Assembly (NCBI GenBank): GCA_016197345.1
Contig: JACPVY010000090.1
Location: forward strand, 1-5,987
Length of the DNA: 5,987 bases
Direction of reading: 5' to 3'
Origin: Burkholderiales bacterium
Lineage (GTDB): Bacteria > Pseudomonadota > Gammaproteobacteria > Burkholderiales > Burkholderiaceae_D
A model generated the notes under the pieces. It was not told the DNA's origin. It did not search any database and worked only from the letters and a program-made list of their open reading frames with translations. The position numbers and the translations under genes were made by a program. Positions 1 to 5,582 of this stretch are shown one piece after another (the stretch's first letter is position 1; each line of letters begins with the position of its first letter).

Positions 1-567
1 AAATTCTTTCAATGCCACTTCAATCGCCTTGCGCGCACTGGATAGGCTAGGCTTGTTTTCCGACAGCGCCGTTTGCAATTTCTGCGCGCCTTCTTTGATG
101 ATTTTTTCGTGATCTTCAACGAATTGGCCGATACCGCTAATACCGGGGACATATTTCAAATATTTGAGATAGGTAAGCTTTTCGCCATAAGCAGCAACTG
201 AGGCCGCAAGTTTTTTCGCTTTTTGCAAATACGCCGGAAAGCCGCTAGCGTGCTCCATAATTTGCGCCGCTAATTCATCCATAAAGGCCGCGATTAATTC
301 ATTTTCAGAACCGATCAACCACGGATTGAAATTAATCACCACCGGCGGTTTTTCTTGTGCTGCTAGCACCTGGCGGATGCGCTCTATCACCCAAGTTTTA
401 CCACCGCCCCACTCTCCTTCCAAGCCCAGCACCACACTTTCTTGCTGCGGCGCGAGCTGCAAATACTGCGCGAGCTGCGCGGCGAAAGCAGCGCGACCAA
501 ATGGGTCATCATCGTTTTCGCTGGCGGAATCGCTATGGATTTTTTGCGGGGACAGATTGGCAGTCAT
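1..567 (-). CDS. KAP-family P-loop NTPase, N-terminal 189 residues (partial, runs off left edge)
   Basis: Read on the minus strand from ATG at 567-565, the frame stays open for 189 codons to the window edge, so the C-terminus is missing. Residues 51-58 (GEWGGGKT) form a Walker A motif, and residues 79-85 (NFNPWLI) match the Asn-Pro-Trp stretch that typically follows it in KAP NTPases. The first 30 residues are polar and acidic, with no signal peptide. In many KAP proteins membrane helices sit between Walker A and Walker B. Here the corresponding part (about 110-155) is only weakly hydrophobic, so a soluble or peripheral protein is likelier, but the rest is unseen. AGAGGA at 576-581 lies 8 nt before the start. 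KAP proteins are generally membrane-associated ATPases, and some, such as plasmid F PifA, exclude phages. The role here is unknown. The gene is separated from phoD by a repeat-filled gap and is probably its own unit. Confidence 0.88.
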   Translation of the reverse strand, partial: MTANLSPQKIHSDSASENDDDPFGRAAFAAQLAQYLQLAPQQESVVLGLEGEWGGGKTWVIERIRQVLAAQEKPPVVINFNPWLIGSENELIAAFMDELAAQIMEHASGFPAYLQKAKKLAASVAAYGEKLTYLKYLKYVPGISGIGQFVEDHEKIIKEGAQKLQTALSENKPSLSSARKAIEVALKEF

Positions 568-608
568 CAACGTTTTCCTCTACATTCAATTGTTGGAGAA
601 AATTCGGA

Positions 609-637
609 ATTACATCAAAATGAGGCGATTTTTACAA
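609..637 (-). promoter_or_regulatory. Probable sigma-70 promoter of the KAP NTPase gene (extended -10)
   Basis: Read on the minus strand, TTGTAA (632-637, 4 of 6 matches to TTGACA) is followed by a 17-nt spacer and TGTAAT (609-614, 5 of 6 matches to TATAAT). TGA directly precedes the -10 box, giving the extended -10 form TGnTGTAAT. Transcription would start near 602, leaving a leader of about 35 nt that contains the AGAGGA ribosome binding site. This is the best promoter match upstream of the gene. It is read by eye, not scored. Confidence 0.5.
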
Positions 638-667
638 AGTTTTAAATCCTTAAATTCAAATCCATCC

Positions 668-720
668 GTGGGCAACGAGTTGCCCACCCCACATTTCCTT
701 CAACGAGTTGCCCACCCTAC
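668..720. repeat. Inverted repeat unit GTGGGCAAC-GA-GTTGCCCAC with second half-copy
   Basis: Positions 668-676 and 679-687 are a perfect 9-bp inverted repeat around GA. The right arm recurs at 701-720 as CAACGAGTTGCCCACCCTAC, so CAACGAGTTGCCCACCC is present twice in direct orientation. The second copy ends in CCCACCCTAC, the exact reverse complement of the start of the next element at 790. The inverted pair 708-720 and 790-802 matches over 13 bp. The layout resembles REP-type intergenic palindromes. Confidence 0.75.
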
Positions 721-870
721 ACTACTATTGTGCACACACATTATCAAATTGGGACATATACGCCTCGCCCTCTCAACAAAGAAAAAATCGTAGGGTGGGC
801 AAGCTGCCCACCGCTTTTGATTTTAAAAATTTTTCACTATGCCCCGAATAGCGTTTTTTAAACATCGCCA

Positions 871-972
871 ATGGTGGGTAATTTGCAGCAATGGCTAATT
901 GCTGCTCAAAGAATGGTGGGCAGCTTGCAGCAATGGCTAATTGTTGATCAAAGAATGGTGGGCAACTTGCCC
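871..972. repeat. 42-bp tandem repeat, about 2.4 copies
   Basis: Copy 1 is 871-912, copy 2 is 913-954 and a third truncated copy starts at 955. All begin ATGGTGGG, and the first two are nearly identical apart from a few substitutions. The third copy diverges after CTTGC and forms the palindrome GGGCAA-C-TTGCCC (960-972). There are no unique spacers between units, so this is a minisatellite-like array and not a CRISPR. Confidence 0.85.
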
Positions 973-982
973 GAACAGCGAT

Positions 983-998
983 GGGTTGCATGCAACCC
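983..998. repeat. Perfect 16-bp palindrome downstream of phoD
   Basis: GGGTTGCATGCAACCC is a perfect palindrome located 18 nt past the phoD stop codon. In RNA it could form a 6-bp stem with a CATG loop. No U-run follows on the minus strand, so it is not a standard intrinsic terminator, though it could stabilise the 3' end of the phoD message. It also forms the right end of the 790-1005 repeat element. Confidence 0.6.
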
Positions 999-1016
999 AC
1001 CCTACACGACACATCA

Positions 1017-2630
1017 TCAAGCTTTATGCACCCCGATTTTGCCATCTTCCAGCACAAAGCGCGCCAAGTTTTTGGCCAGTGAATCGCTACGCGTCACGTC
1101 TTCCATCGCGACAAAGGTATTCGTCGTTTGCTGTGGCGTGATATCTAGCAGCATGAAGCCACGCAGATCGCTGCGGCCAAATTTGGTGTGCGGATTATCC
1201 TGCATATAGCGTTCGGTGCGCGCTTGTGGTCGCGAGGTCGAGGTGATCGAGGTGCCGCAAAATTCGGTGGCAATGATGGGATTGTTTTTCGACACCGCTT
1301 GATGAAAATCTTGTACTAATTCTGATGCATAAAAAGTATGCACATCGCCCGAGAGCACGATAGGATTTTTGACGCCACTTGCGGCAATATCGCGTAGCAA
1401 GCGCGCGCGTGCATGCGGGTAGCCATCCCAACCATCAGTCCAAAACCGACCTTCTTCGGCACCAAATGCGGGCACTTGGCTGTTTTGCGCCATCAAGGTT
1501 TGTTGCAAAACGATATTCCAATTCGCCTTCGAACTCGTCAACTCTTCCTTCAACCAAGCTTCTTGTACTGTCCCTAAAATACTGCGCTTCGGATCAAGAC
1601 GTTCACGGCACGCGCTCGTCACCGAGTTTGAACCACCCTGCCCTGGTTTTGGGCAAGCTTCGGTGGCGCGAAATTGCCTATCATCCAATACATAAAAACG
1701 CGCTAAGCGGCCCCAATCATAGCGGCCAAAAATCCGCATTTGGGTAAATTGCTGCCCCATTAGCACCGATGGCGGCAAAGGCATGTGCTCGTAATAGGCT
1801 TGGTAGGCCGCCGCGCGTCGTGCGGCGAAATTGCGATCCAAACGCTCATCGACCAGATTGGCGTAATCATTGGCGACTTCGTGATCATCCCAAGTCATCA
1901 ACCACGGCGCGGCTAAATGGGCGGCTTGCAATTGCGGATCAGATTTGTATTGGGCATAGCGGGCGCGGTATTGCGCCAAATCAAAACACTCATCGCTACG
2001 CTGCGCTACCTTCGGGTGTTGTAGCGCATATGGCCCCCATTCATAGATATAGTCCCCCAAAAACGCCACCAAATCGGGCTGCGCATTGGCGATGTGCTGG
2101 TGGGCGCAATAACTGCCAAATTCCCAATGCTGACAAGAAGCAGCAGCGATTTTGAGGTGGGCCGGCATGCTAGCGGGCGCAGGCGCAGTACGGGTGCGAC
2201 CTATCGGGCTGATGGCATCGCCCAGCATAAAGCGATACCAATACCAGCGCTCCGGTTGCAGACCTGTCACTTCCACATGCACGCTATGCGCCAGTTGCGG
2301 CACGGCGTCGGCCTTGCCCTGTTTGACGATTTGCGTAAATCCCTCATCATTTGCGACTTCCCAGCGTACGTTCAGGGCAAGGACGCCGCTAGAACTGGCT
2401 TGCAAGGGATCGGGCAAAATCCGTGTCCACAAGACGACGCTATCTTGTCGCGGGCAACCGGAAGCGACACCTAAACTAAACGGGTAATTTTTATTGGATA
2501 ACTTACTGCTCGCTACACTTACTTCACCCTTGCTCGCCGCAGTGACCAAACCTGCTGGCAGCAACAAACTAGCGGCCTTGCCGGCTTGTTGTAAAAAATA
2601 GCGGCGCCCAGCCGCAAAACCGTGATTCAT
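1017..2630 (-). CDS. phoD: Tat-exported PhoD-like alkaline phosphatase/phosphodiesterase
   Basis: This is a complete 537-residue PhoD-family metallophosphatase, which hydrolyses phosphate mono- or diesters outside the cytoplasm to release phosphate. The N-terminus carries a twin-arginine signal (residues 8-13, GRRYFL), then a hydrophobic stretch to about residue 31, with possible cleavage after VTA. Residues about 50-150 form the PhoD N-terminal beta domain, and about 160-500 the catalytic domain. Family metal-binding loops are visible: SCQ with Cys166, GDYIYE with Asp193 and Tyr196, WDDHE at 247-251, and GDVH at 428-431. Cys166, Asp193 and Tyr196 correspond to the Fe/Ca ligands of Bacillus subtilis PhoD, as I recall them. 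The length is normal for the family. AAGGA (2641-2645) lies 10 nt before the ATG, and the gene begins 25 bp after the thioesterase stop, suggesting cotranscription. I see no Pho box. The exact substrate is unknown. Confidence 0.93.
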   Translation of the reverse strand: MNHGFAAGRRYFLQQAGKAASLLLPAGLVTAASKGEVSVASSKLSNKNYPFSLGVASGCPRQDSVVLWTRILPDPLQASSSGVLALNVRWEVANDEGFTQIVKQGKADAVPQLAHSVHVEVTGLQPERWYWYRFMLGDAISPIGRTRTAPAPASMPAHLKIAAASCQHWEFGSYCAHQHIANAQPDLVAFLGDYIYEWGPYALQHPKVAQRSDECFDLAQYRARYAQYKSDPQLQAAHLAAPWLMTWDDHEVANDYANLVDERLDRNFAARRAAAYQAYYEHMPLPPSVLMGQQFTQMRIFGRYDWGRLARFYVLDDRQFRATEACPKPGQGGSNSVTSACRERLDPKRSILGTVQEAWLKEELTSSKANWNIVLQQTLMAQNSQVPAFGAEEGRFWTDGWDGYPHARARLLRDIAASGVKNPIVLSGDVHTFYASELVQDFHQAVSKNNPIIATEFCGTSITSTSRPQARTERYMQDNPHTKFGRSDLRGFMLLDITPQQTTNTFVAMEDVTRSDSLAKNLARFVLEDGKIGVHKA

Positions 2631-2655
2631 CTTGCCTTTATCCTTAGCGTCTTTC

Positions 2656-3165
2656 TTACAATTTGGGGTCTTCGTGTGCGGGCGCGTCTTCGGGTGCGCG
2701 TAGCAGCGTTTCTAGCGCTGGCACCGGGCGCGGTTTGCGATTTTCATCGGTGGCGACATAGGTGACAGTTGCCTCGGTTATTTTCACGCAATCAGCTTGC
2801 AAGCGATTGCGCTCGGCATAAACCGCTACCGCCACCGTGATGGAGGTGGTGCCAACTTTGATGATTTCAGAATAAAACGATAATAAATCACCGACGAAAG
2901 CCGGATGTTTAAAGAGAAAGGAATTGACGGCGATGGTAGCGACACGGCCATTAGCCCGTCTGGTTGCGGCGAGTGAACCAGCAATATCGACCTGCGACAT
3001 AATCCAACCACCAAAAACATCACCATACACATTCGCATCGGCAGGCATCGGCACCATGCGTAATTCAGGAATGCGTCCCGGCGGCAAACCACGTTCAAAG
3101 GGTTTCAAAGCAGAATATGGTGCGATTGCTGCCGCGCCCGGTTCCTGATTGACTGGATCATTCAT
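2656..3165 (-). CDS. yciA: YciA-type hotdog-fold acyl-CoA thioesterase
   Basis: This encodes a 169-residue cytoplasmic hotdog-fold enzyme that hydrolyses acyl-CoA thioesters to free acid and CoA. Residues about 36-150 align by eye with YciA/HI0827. The diagnostic stretch is at 48-60 (GDVFGGWIMSQVD), where Asp60 corresponds to catalytic Asp44 of Haemophilus influenzae YciA. Downstream, KVGTTSI (103-109) and KITEATVTYVA (128-138) are also family-typical. The N-terminal 35 residues and the acidic, Pro-rich tail are variable. An upstream in-frame ATG at 3270 would give 204 residues, but I chose 3165 because GAGGAG (3172-3177) sits 6 nt before it and the extra 35 residues resemble nothing in the family. 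The gene leads a two-gene unit with phoD and is divergent from the ABC transporter. The acyl chain preference cannot be read from sequence. Confidence 0.9.
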   Translation of the reverse strand: MNDPVNQEPGAAAIAPYSALKPFERGLPPGRIPELRMVPMPADANVYGDVFGGWIMSQVDIAGSLAATRRANGRVATIAVNSFLFKHPAFVGDLLSFYSEIIKVGTTSITVAVAVYAERNRLQADCVKITEATVTYVATDENRKPRPVPALETLLRAPEDAPAHEDPKL

Positions 3166-3171
3166 TTGTTT

Positions 3172-3177
3172 CTCCTC
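3172..3177 (-). promoter_or_regulatory. Strong ribosome binding site fixing the thioesterase start
   Basis: GAGGAG on the minus strand lies 6 nt upstream of ATG 3165. It decides between this start and the in-frame ATG at 3270. Confidence 0.8.
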
Positions 3178-3190
3178 GTGGGTAAGCACT

Positions 3191-3196
3191 ATATTA
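3191..3196 (-). promoter_or_regulatory. Possible -10 box for the thioesterase-phoD unit
   Basis: TAATAT on the minus strand would place a transcript start near 3184 and leave a short leader containing the GAGGAG site. No good -35 box lies 16-18 nt further upstream (GCAATT at 3214-3219 is poor), so this is only a weak candidate. Confidence 0.25.
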
Positions 3197-3384
3197 CCCG
3201 GCAAAGCCTTGGGAATTGCGCCATAATTGACGCCGTTTTGCGACTGACCTGCTAGCGCCCTAGCCCCCACCTTAGTAGCACCTGATTTACACGCGAGTAC
3301 AGCGATAAATCATGACGCTGCCTAGGGACACAGGACGCGGCAACGATGCAGCATTCACAGTGTAACCTTTTTTGAAAAGACGCC

Positions 3385-5223
3385 ATGCGCCGCCACTCAG
3401 TCAATTCCGCTAGTTCTGATCTCCCCGCCAATTCCCCTGCTGCTGAGCGCAATGATTGGGCTACTTTGCGCAGCCTATTACCCTATTTGTGGGTGTATAA
3501 ATGGCGCGTGATCTTGGCTTTGTTCTTCCTCTTTGCCGCCAAAGTAGCGATTGTCAGCGTACCACTGGTGCTCAAAGGCTTGATCGATAACATGAGTATC
3601 AAACCCGGCGCGGGTCAAGAATTATTGATTTTGCCGCTAGGTTTTTTATTGGCGTATGGCTGCCTGCGCTTAGCGACGACGATTTTTACCGAATTACGTG
3701 AATTTTTATTCGCCCGCGTCACCCAGCGCGCCGTGCGCACGATTGCGCTCAAAGTATTCGATCACGTACACGCCTTGTCGCTACGCTTTCACCTCGGGCG
3801 CCAAACCGGGGGCATGACGCGTGATATCGAACGCGGCACGCGGGCGATCAATTCGCTGATTTCGTTCACGCTCTTCAATATTTTGCCGACGCTAGTCGAA
3901 ATTACCTTGGTTCTGACCTATTTAATTTTGCACTACGACATCTGGTTTAGCGTCATTACTGGCGTTGCCTTGGTCAGCTATATCGCTTTTACAATAGGGG
4001 TCACCGATTGGCGCACCAAATTCCGGCGCACCATGAATGAGCTTGATTCGAAAGCCAATTCAAAGGCAATTGACTCTTTAATCAATTACGAAACCGTCAA
4101 ATACTTTGGCAATGAAGCCTATGAAGCACAGCGCTATGACCAAGGTTTGCAGCAATTTGAACAAGCGGCGGTGAAATCGCAAAGCTCGCTCTCGCTCCTG
4201 AATACGGGACAGTCCCTAATTATCGCTACCGCGGTGACACTGATCTTGTGGCGCGCCATGGTCGGCGTGCAGCACGGCACGATGACGCTAGGCGATTTGG
4301 TGGCGGTGAATACCTTCATGATTCAGTTGTATGTCCCGCTCAATTTTTTAGGGGTGATTTACCGCGAAATCAAACAAGCGCTAGCCGATATGGAAAAATT
4401 ATTTGGCTTGTTGGATCAAAATCGCGAAGTGGCAGACGTGCCCAATGCGCCAGCGCTACGCACGAGCGGGGCAAAAGTTGAGTTCAAGGCGGTGAATTTT
4501 TCGTATGAAAGCAAGCGGCAGATTCTGTTTGATGTCAATTTCACCGTCGAGGCAGGCACCACCACGGCGGTGGTTGGCCATAGCGGCTCGGGCAAATCGA
4601 CGCTATCGCGGCTATTGTTTCGCTTCTACGATGTCAGCGCTGGCAGCATTACGATAGATGGGCAAGATATTCGCCAAGTCAGCCAGCAATCGCTACGCTC
4701 GGCGCTGGGCATCGTGCCGCAAGATACGGTGCTATTCAATGACACGATACGCTATAACATCGCCTATGGTCGGCCCGATGCCACCGAAGAAGAGATCATC
4801 GCCGCTGCGCGTGCGGCCTCTATCCATGACTTCATCGTTAGCTTGCCGGATGGCTATCAAGCCATGGTCGGTGAACGTGGCTTAAAGCTATCGGGTGGCG
4901 AAAAACAACGGGTAGCGATTGCCCGTACCTTATTGAAAAACCCGGCAATTTTGATTTTTGACGAGGCTACCTCGGCGCTCGATTCGAAATCTGAGCAAGC
5001 GATCCAAGAGCAATTGCACACGATTGCGCAAAATCGCACCACCTTGGTGATTGCCCACCGCTTATCGACGATTGCCGACGCCCATCAAATCATCGTGCTC
5101 GATCATGGCCGCATCGTCGAACGTGGCACCCATGCTGAATTACTATCATTAGGACAACATTATGCGCAAATGTGGGCAAGGCAACAGGCGCAACCAGCCC
5201 AAACCGAACAGCCTGAAGAGTAA
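3385..5223 (+). CDS. Atm1-type ABC half-transporter (permease-ATPase fusion), probable glutathione-conjugate/heavy-metal exporter
   Basis: This is a complete 612-residue inner-membrane half-transporter, expected to work as a homodimer. Six predicted helices lie at roughly 39-65, 80-102, 155-180, 185-207, 272-296 and 300-325. The nucleotide-binding domain spans about 364-600, with A-loop Tyr374, Walker A GHSGSGKST (398-406), Q-loop Gln446, signature LSGGEKQR (502-509), Walker B ILIFDE (522-527), D-loop SALD (530-533) and switch His558. All catalytic residues are intact. The membrane part has Atm1-family sequences such as IERGTRAI (148-155) and SLINYETVKYF (231-241). Bacterial Atm1 proteins export oxidised glutathione and metal-glutathione conjugates; mitochondrial ones export a sulfur compound. 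An in-frame stop at 3373-3375 limits upstream extension, and no ATG recurs before residue 70. The ribosome binding site is weak (AAAAGA about 5-10 nt upstream). The alternative family, MsbA-like lipid flippase, fits less well. Confidence 0.93.
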   Translation: MRRHSVNSASSDLPANSPAAERNDWATLRSLLPYLWVYKWRVILALFFLFAAKVAIVSVPLVLKGLIDNMSIKPGAGQELLILPLGFLLAYGCLRLATTIFTELREFLFARVTQRAVRTIALKVFDHVHALSLRFHLGRQTGGMTRDIERGTRAINSLISFTLFNILPTLVEITLVLTYLILHYDIWFSVITGVALVSYIAFTIGVTDWRTKFRRTMNELDSKANSKAIDSLINYETVKYFGNEAYEAQRYDQGLQQFEQAAVKSQSSLSLLNTGQSLIIATAVTLILWRAMVGVQHGTMTLGDLVAVNTFMIQLYVPLNFLGVIYREIKQALADMEKLFGLLDQNREVADVPNAPALRTSGAKVEFKAVNFSYESKRQILFDVNFTVEAGTTTAVVGHSGSGKSTLSRLLFRFYDVSAGSITIDGQDIRQVSQQSLRSALGIVPQDTVLFNDTIRYNIAYGRPDATEEEIIAAARAASIHDFIVSLPDGYQAMVGERGLKLSGGEKQRVAIARTLLKNPAILIFDEATSALDSKSEQAIQEQLHTIAQNRTTLVIAHRLSTIADAHQIIVLDHGRIVERGTHAELLSLGQHYAQMWARQQAQPAQTEQPEE

Positions 5224-5582
5224 AAAAGTGATGGGCTGAGACAAAAGCGCTACGTTTGGCCATGGCTAACGCCAATTTGGCACGCGGATTGCTCACTTTC
5301 CACTCACTTTCTTCGTAGTTCTGCGTAATCAACGCAACAATTGGCAAAATATGCAGAAATGATTTGATACACTATGCGCTTTCAAAGAGAGCATGCAAAC
5401 CTGCATAAGTTGTTTTAATGTTGCGGTGGTGAGCGCGAGTTTTCGCTCTATTGCGGCAATTTTGCAAGGTTGAAAACAGGCTTTCCGGCATGAGATTTTC
5501 GCCAAAAACCGGCTATTGCTGACATTACTGAATTTGTTTGTAAGGCAGCAAAGCTATCAAAGCTAAGACCTTAGGAGATGAC
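5224..5582. other. Intergenic stretch and putative long leader of gltI-like gene
   Basis: This 359-bp gap holds no supportable gene or RNA gene. It begins with a weak imperfect hairpin (5253-5275) lacking a T-run, so no intrinsic terminator for the ABC gene is evident. It then has a sigma-54 promoter match (5277-5293). Further on are short stem-forming pieces such as GAGCG/CGCTC in the 5440s-5450s, then the ribosome binding site AGGAG (5573-5577). I found no convincing sigma-70 promoter close to gltI. Reading frames inside are short and lack ribosome binding sites. Confidence 0.6.
5277..5293 (+). promoter_or_regulatory. Sigma-54 (RpoN) -24/-12 promoter upstream of gltI-like gene
   Basis: TTGGCACGCGGATTGCT matches the RpoN consensus YTGGCACGrNNNTTGCW at every fixed position; only the degenerate purine position is C. 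The invariant GG (5279-5280) and GC (5291-5292) are separated by the required 10 nt. Transcription would start near 5304, about 280 nt ahead of the gltI-like start. The gltI operon of Escherichia coli and the acidic amino acid uptake locus of pseudomonads are known sigma-54 targets, which supports the assignment. I see no clear NtrC- or AauR-type activator palindrome upstream; such a site would fall inside the ABC gene. Confidence 0.65.

Larger units (their letters stand above)
790..1005. repeat. Candidate MITE/REP-like element of 216 bp bounded by GTAGGGTGGG inverted ends
   Basis: The left end GTAGGGTGGG (790-799) and right end CCCACCCTAC (996-1005) are perfect 10-bp inverted repeats. Each end also folds on itself. 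On the left GGTGGGCA (794-801) pairs with TGCCCACC (805-812), and on the right GGGTTGCA (983-990) abuts TGCAACCC (991-998). Between them lies a 42-bp tandem repeat. There is no transposase and no clear target-site duplication. I infer a non-autonomous repeat element; the boundaries are a proposal, since a third matching end lies at 711-720. Confidence 0.5.
568..1016. other. Gene-free repeat-rich stretch between KAP gene and phoD
   Basis: This 449-bp gap holds no convincing gene. From the KAP start outward it has a ribosome binding site and promoter (576-637), then an AT-rich patch to about 665. Beyond that is a cluster of related inverted repeats built on GGTGGGCA/TGCCCACC (668-1005), including a 42-bp tandem repeat (871-972). 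Several reading frames through 773-1209 stay open only because 42 is a multiple of three. No T-rich intrinsic terminator follows phoD, although the palindrome at 983-998 lies just 18 nt past its stop. Confidence 0.8.
3166..3384. other. Divergent promoter region between thioesterase and ABC exporter genes
   Basis: Both flanking genes must be transcribed outward from this 219-bp gap. It contains a small inverted repeat, GCTAG-CGCC-CTAGC (3251-3264), which could be an operator but is short enough to arise by chance. On the plus strand TTGACG (3227-3232) is a good -35 match, but the box 17 nt further on (TGCTAG, 3250-3255) is a poor -10. I cannot name the ABC gene promoter. Confidence 0.5.

Noticed and set aside
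326..793. Plus-strand open frame of 155 codons
   Set aside because: Its first half is antisense to the clear KAP NTPase coding sequence, and the rest crosses the AT-rich promoter and repeats.
871..972. Possible CRISPR-like array
   Set aside because: The copies abut directly with no unique spacers, and no cas genes are present.
773..1057. Minus-strand open frame of 94 codons with 14-residue repeats
   Set aside because: It exists only because the 42-bp tandem repeat keeps the frame open. It begins inside the 3' end of phoD, has no plausible family and shows no independent start signals.
871..1209. Plus-strand open frame of 112 codons starting at the tandem repeat
   Set aside because: It runs antisense through the last 190 bp of phoD, and its repeat part is a by-product of the same 42-bp array.
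3227..3255. Sigma-70 promoter for the ABC gene (TTGACG, 17 nt, TGCTAG)
   Set aside because: The -35 box is good but the -10 box matches at only two of six positions, and there is no extended -10.
3166..3270. Longer N-terminus for the thioesterase starting at ATG 3270
   Set aside because: The extra 35 residues resemble nothing in YciA proteins, and a strong GAGGAG site precedes the internal ATG at 3165.
5253..5278. Intrinsic terminator after the ABC gene
   Set aside because: The hairpin is short and imperfect, and only three T residues follow, so it does not meet the usual criteria.
5090..5347. Minus-strand open frame of 85 codons spanning the ABC gene end and the gap
   Set aside because: Half is antisense to the conserved nucleotide-binding domain and the rest covers the sigma-54 site. 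No ribosome binding site or family resemblance was found, though the 5224-5347 part reads somewhat protein-like.
5341..5355. Second sigma-54-like site (TTGGCAAAATATGCA)
   Set aside because: GG and GC are separated by 8 nt where 10 are required.
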